Notes: generated by a model from the letters alone, not told the origin. Positions 15,582-24,237 are shown, counted from the stretch's first letter. The stretch: DNA of 27,680 bases from SZUA-217 sp034658975 (GCA_034658975.1 JAYEGJ010000115.1:1-27680), one strand, 5' to 3'. Program-made: numbers and translations.

Positions 15582-16168
15582 GCAGCGAGCACCCCATTGG
15601 CCGCCGTCCCGGCGATCCCGAAGTGACGAGGGCGGCCGTCCTTGACGCCGCACGGTCGATGTTTGCCGAACATGGATTCGAGAAGGCCACGATCCGGGCG
15701 ATCGCAGCCGAAGCGAGTGTCGACCCTGCCCTCGTCCTCCACTACTTCGGCTCCAAAGACAAGCTGTTCGTGTCGGCCCACCAACTCCCATTCAGTCCCG
15801 AGGACGTCGAGTCGGCGATCTTCGACAGCGACCTCGACGGCCTCGGTGAGCGGATCGCCCGCTTCTACCTCTCGGCGCTGGCCGTCCCCGGCTCCCCCGC
15901 CGTCTCGTTGCTGAGGGCGACGGCAACCCACGAAGAGGCCGCCGAGATGCTGAGGACGTTCATCGATCTAACCCTCATGGGGCCCGGGCTGGAGACGGTC
16001 CCCGGGCCGGACCGCCGGTTCCGGATGAGCCTCGTCGCCTCGCATCTGCTTGGCGTCCTTTTCGGCAGGCTCATCCTCGGAATCCCCGAGCTGGCCGAAT
16101 CCGACCTGGAAGACATCATCCGGCCACTGGCGACCACCTTCCAGCGATACCTGACCGATCAGATCTGA
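15578..16168 (+). CDS. TetR/AcrR family transcriptional regulator
   Basis: This 196-residue regulator has a standard TetR DNA-binding domain (about 14-62): VTRAAVLDAARSMFAEHGF, then the helix-turn-helix ATIRAIAAEASV and the family hallmark LVLHYFGSKDKLF. The C-terminal helical domain should bind a ligand and dimerise. It is translationally coupled to the upstream 12-TM gene through an ATGA overlap, with GGGAG four bases before the ATG. The operon promoter carries a palindrome that would suit this protein, suggesting autorepression relieved by a ligand connected to the membrane proteins. A role for the convergent ABC exporter is also possible. Confidence 0.93.
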   Translation: MSSEHPIGRRPGDPEVTRAAVLDAARSMFAEHGFEKATIRAIAAEASVDPALVLHYFGSKDKLFVSAHQLPFSPEDVESAIFDSDLDGLGERIARFYLSALAVPGSPAVSLLRATATHEEAAEMLRTFIDLTLMGPGLETVPGPDRRFRMSLVASHLLGVLFGRLILGIPELAESDLEDIIRPLATTFQRYLTDQI

Positions 16169-16180
16169 CACGTAGGTCAG
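16165..16180. terminator. Small hairpin spanning convergent stop codons
   Basis: CTGAC and GTCAG flank a 6-nt loop and cover both the TetR stop and the exporter permease stop, which are 8 bp apart. A short T-rich stretch follows on the plus strand (GTTTGTT). It may act as a weak bidirectional terminator. Confidence 0.4.
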
Positions 16181-16950
16181 GTTTGTTCGCGCAGTGTCAG
16201 CGCTGCCAGCAGAAGGACCACCCCGGCGTAAACGGGGAGAGCGATGAAGCTGACCAGATCGGTGGTCAGGGTGTTCCCGGCCACCAGTTCTTGAATCACG
16301 TTGTTGGCGTAGTACATCGGGGAGATACGGCTGATCACCTGACCCCAGCCGGGTAGCTGATCAACTGCCACCACCAGCCCGGAGAAGAGGAAGCTGGGCA
16401 CGATGACCAGAGGGATGAAGGGAATCACCTGGCCCTCGGTTCGAGCGACGTTCGACACCAGGATCCCGATAGCCATCGAGATGACCGCCAGCAGCCAAAT
16501 CACCAGATAGGTGGCAGCGAGCCGACCGAGCCCGTAGTCCAGGTCGAAGAGGAGCTGAAGCTCGATCAGCACGTTCAGCGAGACGACCGTGGCCAGGACC
16601 GTGTAGCCGACCAGGTAGCCACTGACGATCTCGAGCTGCCGGTAGCCATTGACGAACATCCGCTCCAGGGTCTCGGCCACCCGCTCCCGCACCAGAACGA
16701 TCGCGGTGAGGATGAACGTGGCGAAATGCACGATGTAGGCGCCGAAGGGCACCACAAACCGGGTCGTAACCGCATCTGGTGTCCCTGCTGCGTCGAACAG
16801 GGTCTCGACGAAGAAGACGATCAGCAGGGGCGCCACCAGGGCCGTGACCAGGAAGCGGCGATCACGAATGATCTGGCGAAGCACCCGACGCCCGATCGCC
16901 CCGGTACGGCTAGCCGGAGTCGGAGCCTCCGTCACGCTCGACGAGACCAA
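16177..16950 (-). CDS. ABC-2 type transporter permease
   Basis: The 257-residue permease has six helices in the ABC-2 fold: the first in FLVTALVAPLLIVFFVETL (about 33-52), then groups around 70-85, 110-130, 140-166, 175-198 and 235-252. The VRERVAETLERMFVNGYR segment between helices two and three is typical of ABC-2 exporters, as is VAVDQLPGWGQVISRISPMYY. The TTG at 16950 is preceded by a near-complete anti-Shine-Dalgarno match (GGAGGTGATC, six bases away), so I trust it as the start despite the rare codon. The gene overlaps the ATPase gene by 41 bp. The pair forms an exporter resembling DrrAB; substrate unknown. Confidence 0.9.
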   Translation of the reverse strand: MVSSSVTEAPTPASRTGAIGRRVLRQIIRDRRFLVTALVAPLLIVFFVETLFDAAGTPDAVTTRFVVPFGAYIVHFATFILTAIVLVRERVAETLERMFVNGYRQLEIVSGYLVGYTVLATVVSLNVLIELQLLFDLDYGLGRLAATYLVIWLLAVISMAIGILVSNVARTEGQVIPFIPLVIVPSFLFSGLVVAVDQLPGWGQVISRISPMYYANNVIQELVAGNTLTTDLVSFIALPVYAGVVLLLAALTLREQT

Positions 16951-17791
16951 GGATCACCTCCTCCAGAGTCGAATAGCGGACCTCGATCCGATCGATGGCG
17001 GGGTCGAGACCGTTGCCGTGGAGGATGCGGGGAAGGTCGACCACTACGTCCGCCACCCGCTGCTCCGCTGCTCCCTCGCCGTTTCCGATCCGGACGAGGG
17101 CCCCACCCGAAGCAAGCAGATCTGACGGAGTCGCCTCGGCGAGGACCTTCCCCCTCCGCAGAAGAGCCACCCGGTCACAGTGCACGACCTCGTCCATCTG
17201 GTGGGTAGTGATGAACAGGGTCACTCCGCTCTGCGCCAGCTCGCGGAACCCCTCCCAGAAGACGTGCCGCAGTTCTGGGTCGATCCCCGCGGTCGGTTCG
17301 TCGAGCAACAGGACATTCGGGGAGTGCGCCATCGCCACCGAGAGAGACACTCGTTGCTGCATCCCCCCGGAAAGGGTGTGTACCTGGCGGTTGGCGAACT
17401 GATCCAGGCTGGCGAAGTCGAGAGCCTGTTCGACAGCATCGTCGGCGTTGCCTCGACTGTGGCCTCGCAAGAAGAAGGCGACGTTCTCACGGGCGGTGAG
17501 ATCCGAATAGAGCACCGACCGCTGTGGCATGTATCCCACAAAGGAACGGACCTGGCGCTTGTCGGCACTTGGATCCACCCCGGCGACCGAGACCGAACCC
17601 TCATCGGGTTTCACCGCACCCACCAGGGTGCGGATCAGCGTCGTCTTACCCGCGCCGTTGGGACCGACCAGCCCATAGATGGAGCCTTCGCCCACCTCGA
17701 GGTCGACTCGATCCAGTGCGACGACATCCCCGAACCGTTTGGTCAGCCCACGGGCCGAGATCGCTGATCTCACACCGCGACTCTTCCCCAC
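16910..17791 (-). CDS. ABC transporter ATP-binding protein (DrrA-like)
   Basis: The 293-residue ATPase (counting from GTG at 17791) has Walker A GPNGAGKTT (43-51), a Q-loop in GYMPQ, the signature LSGGMQQR (140-147), Walker B VLLLDEP (160-166) and the H-loop His197 in ITTHQ. All are intact. The C-terminal segment after about 220 is the extra domain seen in drug and lipid exporter ATPases. The frame stays open to 17914, but the added residues do not resemble the family; GTG at 17791 has GGGGATC upstream, and GTG at 17773 is an alternative. It is the first gene of the exporter pair and is divergent from the gene at 17950. Confidence 0.92.
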   Translation of the reverse strand: MGKSRGVRSAISARGLTKRFGDVVALDRVDLEVGEGSIYGLVGPNGAGKTTLIRTLVGAVKPDEGSVSVAGVDPSADKRQVRSFVGYMPQRSVLYSDLTARENVAFFLRGHSRGNADDAVEQALDFASLDQFANRQVHTLSGGMQQRVSLSVAMAHSPNVLLLDEPTAGIDPELRHVFWEGFRELAQSGVTLFITTHQMDEVVHCDRVALLRRGKVLAEATPSDLLASGGALVRIGNGEGAAEQRVADVVVDLPRILHGNGLDPAIDRIEVRYSTLEEVILGLVERDGGSDSG

Positions 17792-17949
17792 CGGGATCCC
17801 CGCCAATAGGGACAAAGGCCCCCACTGTTGGGGAAGAACGGTGGCTATCCAGACGGAGGGATTCAACAGACTCGCCCCATCAACCCCCTTCCATCTCCCC
17901 GCCGGGACCGGCACGATGCCAACAAGGAGGAGGAGAAGGGGAGAGGAAG

Positions 17950-18396
17950 ATGAAACCAGAGGCCAAGGACGAGGATGTCCTTCTCATCAGCAGGATTCTG
18001 GACAAGTGGGCCGAAGAGAACCTGGGAGGCGAACCGGATTGGGGACCACTCGAAGCGGTCCTGCCCATGCAGTGGTGTGACGGTTTCATGTGGATGAATC
18101 GGTTGGAGCACGACGGGGTGACGATCGAGCTGTACAAACACGGCATCACCCGCAGATATCTCAACCTGGATCAGAACGGCAACGCCTATCGATTCACCAA
18201 TCCTGGATACGAGTGGATCCCCATGGCATTCGCGGTCGAATTGGTCTTCGGAGGTCTCGAAGAAATGGGTCACACCCGGGAGACGAAATATGACGAGGAG
18301 TTCGTCAGGATGAAGCATCAAGCCTACAGGGATGCCGGATACACGGTGATTTCCACGGCCCAGCTTGGCCAAAACGGAGGCTCAACCACCGAATAG
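17950..18396 (+). CDS. Unrecognised 148-residue cytoplasmic protein
   Basis: The ATG follows a long purine run (GGGGAGAGGAAG), a strong ribosome site. The product has no signal peptide or membrane helix and no motif I can name. It begins with an acidic helix (KDEDVLLISRILDKWAEEN), has a Trp/Met-rich stretch (MQWCDGFMWMNRLE, about 39-52), then a probable beta-rich section (VTIELYKHGITRRYLNLD) and a helix ending in a polar tail. Codon use matches the neighbours, and the frame is open only with this composition, so I believe it is real. It is divergent from the ABC exporter with about 160 bp between, which could hold promoters for both. No function proposed. Confidence 0.7.
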   Translation: MKPEAKDEDVLLISRILDKWAEENLGGEPDWGPLEAVLPMQWCDGFMWMNRLEHDGVTIELYKHGITRRYLNLDQNGNAYRFTNPGYEWIPMAFAVELVFGGLEEMGHTRETKYDEEFVRMKHQAYRDAGYTVISTAQLGQNGGSTTE

Positions 18397-18561
18397 GCGC
18401 CCGCGGTCACTCGGTGAGACAGACTGCATCGAGATGTAGAGATATCATTACGTGATCGTCTCGGCCCATCTCGTCGCCGATACTCCCCCAGGCAGTTCCA
18501 TGACCTGCCTCATCGAGCGCGCCCGATGTACTAGTGGTAGCTTCCGATCGGAGAGGAGCCA
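18397..18561 (+). promoter_or_regulatory. Upstream region of the STAND-propeller gene
   Basis: No gene is seen in these 165 bp. The stretch around 18430-18460 is more AT-rich than its surroundings (GATATCATTACGTGATC, a partial inverted repeat), and TACTAG near 18530 could be a -10 element. GGAGAGGAG (18550-18558) is the ribosome site of the next gene. Confidence 0.3.
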
Positions 18562-21500
18562 ATGCCAACAGGGGATTCACCAGACGTGCGAGCGACCGAC
18601 CCGGAAACCGATGACGGCGCGCTGACGGAGTTCACCGGAGCCATCGCAAGGGTCGCTGCCGGCGAGTCGGTGGTGGTGATCGCAGAGACGAACGACGGTT
18701 CGGCCTCCCGTCTCGTTGGGCTCATACCCGAGGAAGTCTCCGTCTTCTCCCGGGTCATGTGCGCTGCGGCATGTCGAGCATCCGTGGGAGGTGTGGCCGA
18801 AGACCTCCACATCGATGAGTACTCGGGTGGAGCCGTCGTGCTCGAGGACGCCCAGTGGGCCGACCCCACTTCCCTGGGCCGATTACAGCGACTGATCAAG
18901 GATGGGCCTCACCCCTACCTCCTCATCATCACCCACAGGCCTTTCTCCGGTGTCGACGGCTGGTGGATCGACCAGCTCGTCAAGGTATCGCGCCGTCATG
19001 CCGCCCTCGTCGAGATCACCTTGGAGGCCGAGGATGCCGCCGAACCGGCTGGTGATCTCGATCCCCTGGCAGCCGACCTTGTGACCGCATCCCATCTGGT
19101 GACCGGGCCGATCTCGGTTCCGGTTGCCTCGTTGTTCGTCGAGTTGGACGAGGCCGAGCTGCTCGATGTCGGCGACGCACTTGTCTCCCAGGGCTTATTG
19201 GGCCAGGCAAGAGGCGGATACCTGTCCGCGCCCGGGTCGTCGAGCATCGTCGAAGGAGATGCCCGTGCCGGATACGTGGCCGGCAGGCTGGCTACCGCCA
19301 TGGAGGAATCCGGCGGGGACGCCGCTGTTATCGGAGGGCTCCGCATGTCCGCCGGCCAACCGACGGAGGCGTTTCCCCTCCTCGCCGAGGCGGCGCAAGA
19401 TGCAGAGCGACGTCATGCCACCGGAGAGGCGTTCCATCTGGCCGAAGCCGCCCTCGAAGCAGCAGAAGAAGCGGGTCTGGTCGACGAGAGCCAACTTGGG
19501 GAGTTACATCTGATATGCGGCCGTTTCCTCCGCACGGCAGGAAGAACGGAGTGGGCCGGGGCGCATCTAGAAAAGGCCACTTCGGGGTTGGAAGGACTTT
19601 CGAGGGTTGAGGCCCTCAGTTTTGCGGCGGCTGTCGCCGACGACGGGCAGCACCCCCAGGAAGCCGAGCGGATCATTGCTGTTGCGGAATGGGAGGCAAT
19701 CCGTCTTGGGGAAGAGACCAAGCTCGGCTCGCTGCTGGCCTTCCACGCCCGTGTCCTGAATCGGATCGGATTCGCCGAGGAGGCCGACGCCGCTCTCGTC
19801 AAGAGCGGAGCGATTCTCGAGGAAGGAGCTACCCCGGGCCAGCTCTTCGACGCCACCGTGAACAAGGCGTGGATTCACTTCGATCGGGGAGAGGCGAGCC
19901 TCGCCGAGAAGGAGTTCACCCAGCTTCGGGACCAGGCCGGCCAACTCGAAGGCGATGCCTCAGTGGCGGATAAGGAGGCCTGGAGGGCGCGTGCCCTCTT
20001 CGCTTCGGGGCGCCCCGCCGACGCACTTGAGGCCATCAGAACCGTCGAGGAGCTGGCACAACGAGAAGATGTGGAAGCTCCTCTCTTCCTCGCCCAGTTG
20101 GCCTTGACCGAAGGCAACCTCGCGCTCGGTCGCTATGAAGAGGCGCTCGACGCCGCCGAGCATGTCCTGGACCTGGTCGAACGGCAGCTTCCCGCCTGGG
20201 AGAATATGGCCCGCTCGCACCGTGCCTCCGCCTACCTGCGGCTGGGCCGCATCGATGAGGCCCGGGAGGAGATAGCCGCCGCACTCGAGGCATCGCCCCC
20301 CGGCTCGAACGGTTGGAGATGGCGGGTCCGCTGCCAGGCCCTGCAAATGGAGATCGCTGCATCCGGGGGTGAGCGTTGGCCGGCGAGGGAGGCAGAAGAC
20401 CTCGCCGATTTGATGCTCCAATCCCGCCTCTACGGCTGGGCAGCCGAACTGTTGTGCGCCATCGCCGAGCACGGAAAACGCAAGGGCGCGGCCTCCGAAG
20501 CTCTGGCTCTGGCAACCCAGGTCGGGCTTCCGATGGTGGCCGCCAGAGCCGCTGAGGCCGGCTCCCTGTGGCGTGATCCGGCAGCTGCGCACACGATCCT
20601 CGCTATCGGCGCGATCGAGAAGCAGATCCCGACCGGGTGGCTAGACGCTTGGCGAGCCATGCCACAAGTCAACGAGGCCCTGGCCGCACCAGAACCGGTC
20701 GATGACGAGACCTTCGAAGCCGCCACCGAGGCCATGGACCAAGCACTGCGCAAGGCCGGGCTCGCCGCCGGCGAAGTAGCTCTCAGCCCGGCCCAACGCA
20801 GAAGCGGCGGCTTGGTGCGGCGTCCCCGGCGGATACACCCTCTTCGACTTGCCGCCGCAGCCCTCGGAATAGTCGTTGTCGCCGGCGGAACGGCCCTCGG
20901 AGTGGCTGAACTGACCAAGGTCGAGGTGGTGGCGTCGCCGACACCAACCAGTGTCGCCCCGGAGGTGACTACCACCGTGCCCCTGACACTCGAGGAGACG
21001 TTGGTTCCCATCCCGGCGGGTGTGGACTTCTTCTTCGGGGTGTCAGAACATCGTGGCGATCCGGGACGAAGCGGAGTGCTCGAATGGCAGGGACCGAGGG
21101 ACGTGGCCGGGTACTACTGGAAGTATCGAACTGCCGGCCCCATCGAGGCAGGACTCGTTACCTACGGGAAAAATGTCTATGTGGGTACGACCGAAGGCAC
21201 GTTTTACGCTCTAGACCAGACGTCGGGGGACGAGAGGTGGACGATGAAGCCGGAGGGCCGCATCTCGACGGCGCCCGCCTTCGGTCGATTCGACATCGGC
21301 CAGGGTGCCGATCCGATGATCATGGTCGTAGTCGACGACGCCGGCATCGTGCGAGGACACGACGCCACGAGCGACCAAGCCGTTCTATGGGTGGAGTCGC
21401 TGGGAGCGCGCATCAGGTCCTCACCGGTGATTGTCGACGGCGTCGCAATCGTCGCGACAACGGAGGGGTTCATCTACGGGCTGCATCTCCGGGAAGGCAA

Positions 21501-22158
21501 CGAATTGTGGAAATACCCTGACGGGGACCAGGGAATCGGCCTGGTGACTGCAGACCTCGCCTATGACGAGGGGACCCTGTATGTGGGGACTCAAGAAGGA
21601 ATCCTGCACGTCATTGATGTCTCAACGAAGACGCCCCAGCCGATCTGTGAGTTCGACGCCATCAATGCGATCGTCGCCAATCCGCTGGTGGTCGACGATG
21701 TGGTCTATGTGGGAACCGTGGGCCAGAACGTCTGGGCGCTGCCGCCAAGGAGTTGCGACGGATCGGTCGCCAACCGTCAGTTCGTCTACGCCGTGGACGC
21801 TCCGGTCACGGTGGCGCCGGCGATGGTCGGCGACATCATGTACCTGCCCGAGGGACGGTTTCTGTATGCGAGAAACCTCGCCACCAACGAATTCCTGTGG
21901 GCACCCGGGACGGTGGCCGTCGCCGAGGCTCCCATCTCATCACCACCTGTTGTCGCCGGTGAAGCCGTGTATTTCGCGTCCGAGGACGGCGTCGTCCACG
22001 CTGTCGATGCACAAACTGGTGAGACGTTGTGGACTTGGGAAACCGGGCTTCATGTGCGCGGCGCTCTTGCGGTGGTCGACGGGGTCGTGTTCGTCGCCGG
22101 CGGAGACGGCTTCATCTACGCCATCGGCCCCGGAGGGCCAGTAGAACCAGGCGACTGA
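18562..22158 (+). CDS. Pseudo-STAND / TPR / transmembrane / PQQ-propeller protein
   Basis: This 1198-residue protein starts at an ATG after GGAGAGGAG. Residues 20-200 resemble the ATPase part of STAND/AAA regulators: AVVLEDAQWADP (91-102) copies the Walker B region VLEDLHWADD, and IITHRP follows as in that family. Where the P-loop should be (about 40-51) the sequence is AETNDGSASRL, which lacks the Gly-Lys-Ser, so ATP hydrolysis is unlikely. Residues about 250-720 are TPR-like helical repeats. A basic stretch (RRPRRIHPLR, 753-763) precedes a single membrane helix (about 764-785), orienting the C-terminus outside. A Pro/Thr linker then leads to a PQQ-type beta-propeller (about 830-1195) with repeated VYVGTTEGTFYALD and VYFASEDGVVHAVD blades. 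Likely a membrane receptor or scaffold linking an outer ligand to inner TPR partners. Confidence 0.88.
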   Translation: MPTGDSPDVRATDPETDDGALTEFTGAIARVAAGESVVVIAETNDGSASRLVGLIPEEVSVFSRVMCAAACRASVGGVAEDLHIDEYSGGAVVLEDAQWADPTSLGRLQRLIKDGPHPYLLIITHRPFSGVDGWWIDQLVKVSRRHAALVEITLEAEDAAEPAGDLDPLAADLVTASHLVTGPISVPVASLFVELDEAELLDVGDALVSQGLLGQARGGYLSAPGSSSIVEGDARAGYVAGRLATAMEESGGDAAVIGGLRMSAGQPTEAFPLLAEAAQDAERRHATGEAFHLAEAALEAAEEAGLVDESQLGELHLICGRFLRTAGRTEWAGAHLEKATSGLEGLSRVEALSFAAAVADDGQHPQEAERIIAVAEWEAIRLGEETKLGSLLAFHARVLNRIGFAEEADAALVKSGAILEEGATPGQLFDATVNKAWIHFDRGEASLAEKEFTQLRDQAGQLEGDASVADKEAWRARALFASGRPADALEAIRTVEELAQREDVEAPLFLAQLALTEGNLALGRYEEALDAAEHVLDLVERQLPAWENMARSHRASAYLRLGRIDEAREEIAAALEASPPGSNGWRWRVRCQALQMEIAASGGERWPAREAEDLADLMLQSRLYGWAAELLCAIAEHGKRKGAASEALALATQVGLPMVAARAAEAGSLWRDPAAAHTILAIGAIEKQIPTGWLDAWRAMPQVNEALAAPEPVDDETFEAATEAMDQALRKAGLAAGEVALSPAQRRSGGLVRRPRRIHPLRLAAAALGIVVVAGGTALGVAELTKVEVVASPTPTSVAPEVTTTVPLTLEETLVPIPAGVDFFFGVSEHRGDPGRSGVLEWQGPRDVAGYYWKYRTAGPIEAGLVTYGKNVYVGTTEGTFYALDQTSGDERWTMKPEGRISTAPAFGRFDIGQGADPMIMVVVDDAGIVRGHDATSDQAVLWVESLGARIRSSPVIVDGVAIVATTEGFIYGLHLREGNELWKYPDGDQGIGLVTADLAYDEGTLYVGTQEGILHVIDVSTKTPQPICEFDAINAIVANPLVVDDVVYVGTVGQNVWALPPRSCDGSVANRQFVYAVDAPVTVAPAMVGDIMYLPEGRFLYARNLATNEFLWAPGTVAVAEAPISSPPVVAGEAVYFASEDGVVHAVDAQTGETLWTWETGLHVRGALAVVDGVVFVAGGDGFIYAIGPGGPVEPGD

Positions 22159-22183
22159 ACGGACCGCCACGGACAGGACTGCC

Positions 22184-22591
22184 CTATTGGAAGTGGCCAC
22201 TCAAATCGTCGGCGGCGCGTCCGGCCACGACGTTGACGATGGCCAGGGCCGACATCAGCATCGCCGAGGACCCGACGACGGTTACCAGCGCCGACCATGA
22301 GTGATTCGACGCGGTCGCTACTCCGAGGGCGAGCATGGAAAGGATCAGGATCATCGATCGCCGGATGAGTTGGGTGTTTCTTGCTCTCGCCTTGACGAAC
22401 TCATCGGCCTGGTACTTCAGAACGCTCAGCGATCCCGACGTGGCCACGATCTTTTCGGAAGGCCGGGAAGACACGAGATCCGAGCGCTGGCGGAGATTGG
22501 TCATCACCCATAGACGCGGACCCACCAGTTCGATGCGGAAGGAACCCGCACTCCAGCCGTCAGGCTGCTCGGTCCAATCGAGAACACTCAT
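22184..22591 (-). CDS. Hypothetical two-TM protein
   Basis: This 135-residue protein has a soluble N-terminal part (about 1-75) that looks beta-rich (SFRIELVGPRLWVMTNLRQR) and two membrane helices (about 78-95 and 101-123) near the C-terminus. I do not recognise a family. The ATG is preceded by GGGGAG five bases upstream, located inside a small hairpin loop. It is 49 bp downstream of the LiaF-like gene on the same strand and probably in one operon with it. A cell-envelope role by association is inference. It converges on the propeller gene with 25 bp between. Confidence 0.7.
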   Translation of the reverse strand: MSVLDWTEQPDGWSAGSFRIELVGPRLWVMTNLRQRSDLVSSRPSEKIVATSGSLSVLKYQADEFVKARARNTQLIRRSMILILSMLALGVATASNHSWSALVTVVGSSAMLMSALAIVNVVAGRAADDLSGHFQ

Positions 22592-22608
22592 CTCGGCTCC
22601 CCACCGAG
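22592..22608 (-). promoter_or_regulatory. Ribosome site presented in a hairpin loop
   Basis: On the minus-strand RNA, CTCGG and CCGAG form a 5-bp stem whose 7-nt loop (TGGGGAG) is the Shine-Dalgarno sequence, and the stem ends directly at the ATG of the two-TM gene. It could tune translation relative to the upstream LiaF-like gene. Confidence 0.35.
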
Positions 22609-22640
22609 TCTACGGGAGAGGACGGCTTCGCGTCAGTCCC

Positions 22641-23297
22641 TCAGTGCTTCACCTCGACGCCGCCGAAGAGCGCAGTCGCATTGATAATCAATCGCGGAGC
22701 GTCCGCCGGGACGGTGTCCTTGGCGGTTGCATTCTCAAAGCCACCGAACAGCGGGAACCCGCTGAGGGTCACCTGCCACCCGGTCGGCACCGTGACCTCG
22801 ACTGCTCCAAAGGCGGTGAATACATCCAATTCGGCGTCCGGGGCCGGCACGGCGTCGGTGAGATCAACTTCAGCTCCTCCGAAGACTGCGGTCACGCTCC
22901 CGCCCCGGAACTCCTTGGAGTGCGAGGCGAGCTCACTTCCGGAGAACATGTTGAAGCTGTTGACTTCATCCCCCGCCTCCGTCGGGTTCGATCGGGAACC
23001 TCTTCCGAAGATGACCATCAGGCCGACCGCCACGATGATCGCCGGCCAGAGGAAGTCCGAGACGTCGGCGATCTCGAGTGTCGACAGGAGAAACGCCACA
23101 CCGATCGCAGCGACAATCAGAGGGCCGGCCCAGTGTCCGGGGTTGGAGACGAACATCAGCAGGCCGGCCACGATCAACGCCGCAGGCCACCAATCGCCCA
23201 TCACATCGCCGGCGTCGAGCACGTCCGCGTTGTCGAGCAACAGCACGATGCCAACCACAACGATCAGGGAGCCAAAATAGAGACGTCCCCAGTTCAT
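22641..23297 (-). CDS. LiaF-like membrane protein (cell-envelope stress)
   Basis: The 218-residue protein has four hydrophobic helices in its first half (around 5-22, 33-50, 55-72 and 77-95; read LYFGSLIVVVGIVLLL to WPAIIVAVGLMVIFG). A soluble C-terminal domain follows with repeated VFGGAEVDL, VFTAFGAVEVTVP and FPLFGGFE strands. These are typical of the LiaF/DUF2154 C-terminal domain (cell wall-active antibiotic response), where LiaF restrains the LiaS kinase in Firmicutes. No LiaSR-like pair is adjacent here. The frame is open to 23333, but AAGGAGG lies just before the ATG at 23297, so that is the start. Confidence 0.88.
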   Translation of the reverse strand: MNWGRLYFGSLIVVVGIVLLLDNADVLDAGDVMGDWWPAALIVAGLLMFVSNPGHWAGPLIVAAIGVAFLLSTLEIADVSDFLWPAIIVAVGLMVIFGRGSRSNPTEAGDEVNSFNMFSGSELASHSKEFRGGSVTAVFGGAEVDLTDAVPAPDAELDVFTAFGAVEVTVPTGWQVTLSGFPLFGGFENATAKDTVPADAPRLIINATALFGGVEVKH

Positions 23298-23350
23298 AGA
23301 GCCTCCTTCGTTGGATAGCCCATTGTCGCGCACGGCCTACAGACGTCCGA

Positions 23351-23368
23351 AAGGGCCGTATGGCCCTT
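23351..23368. promoter_or_regulatory. Palindrome between the divergent LiaF-like and VOC genes
   Basis: AAGGGCC and GGCCCTT flank a 4-base centre (GTAT). It is 53 bp from the LiaF-like start and 58 bp from the VOC start, a symmetric position expected for a shared operator; a hairpin in the VOC leader is the alternative. Confidence 0.4.
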
Positions 23369-23426
23369 CCAGCGGTTCCCTAGCCGTCATATGTTCGGGA
23401 GCAGGCGCAGTGTCAGGAGGTGATCG

Positions 23427-24188
23427 ATGATCACTGCAAGCACATACGGTGCTCCGAATTGGGTGGATCTGACGACGCCGGACATCGAAGCAGCCACAAC
23501 CTTCTACAGGAGGCTCTTTGATTGGGACGTCGAGACATCCGTCACACCCATGGGCGACTACCACATCGGCAAGGTCGACGGCATGCAAGTCGCCGGGATG
23601 ATGCAGGCGACTCCGGAGATGGGCGACATGCCCGCGTGGACCGTCTTCATCAACATCGAGAACATCGACGAGACCATCGACCGAGCCAGGGCTGCTGGAG
23701 GAACCATCCTCCAAGAGCCGATCGACATTCCCGACGGCCAAGTCGCTGTCGTAGCCGATCCGGCCGGAGCCATGTTCGGGCTCTACTCCGGAATCCGGCC
23801 CGATGAGGTTTGGATATCCAGAGATGCCGGACGGGTCTCCTGGGTCGAGACTCTGACTCGAGATCCGACTGCCTCCGAGGGCTTCTACATCGCAGTCTTC
23901 GACTGGAAAGCAGAGACCCAGGACTACGAAAGGACCCGGTACACAACCTTCATGCTCGATGACGAGCAAGTCGCCGGCATGATGATGATGCCGGATTCGG
24001 TTCCATCGGAGGCTCCGTCCCACTGGGCCGTCTACTTCACGGTCGATGATTGTGACCAGGCTGTCGAGCGGGCAATCGAGTTGGGCGGAAAAGCCCTTGG
24101 ACCCGTGATGGAGTTCGACATGGGCAGGTTCGCCGTCATGTCAGACCCTCAAGGCGCGGTTTTCCAACTGATGGAGTACGCCGAATAG
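23427..24188 (+). CDS. Two-domain VOC (glyoxalase/bleomycin-resistance fold) protein
   Basis: This 253-residue protein consists of two tandem VOC domains (about 8-122 and 136-250). Each contains the strand-helix pattern NWVDLTTPDIEAATTFYRRL or VSWVETLTRDPTASEGFY, and the terminal DPAGAMFGLYSG or DPQGAVFQLMEY strand. The layout and sequence resemble mycobacterial Cfp30B (27 kDa antigen, Rv0577), a family with debated roles. Metal-ligand His/Glu positions of classic glyoxalase I are not clearly present, so I do not assign that reaction. An almost ideal AGGAGGTGATC lies six bases before the ATG, suggesting strong translation. It is divergent from the LiaF-like gene. Confidence 0.9.
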   Translation: MITASTYGAPNWVDLTTPDIEAATTFYRRLFDWDVETSVTPMGDYHIGKVDGMQVAGMMQATPEMGDMPAWTVFINIENIDETIDRARAAGGTILQEPIDIPDGQVAVVADPAGAMFGLYSGIRPDEVWISRDAGRVSWVETLTRDPTASEGFYIAVFDWKAETQDYERTRYTTFMLDDEQVAGMMMMPDSVPSEAPSHWAVYFTVDDCDQAVERAIELGGKALGPVMEFDMGRFAVMSDPQGAVFQLMEYAE

Positions 24189-24237
24189 ATCGAGACGCGG
24201 CCGGAAGGTCTGGGGCGGTTTGGGCGAGGGACCCTTC

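Noticed and set aside
17792..17914. N-terminal extension of the ABC ATPase
   Set aside because: The added residues do not resemble the family and lie in the divergent promoter region.
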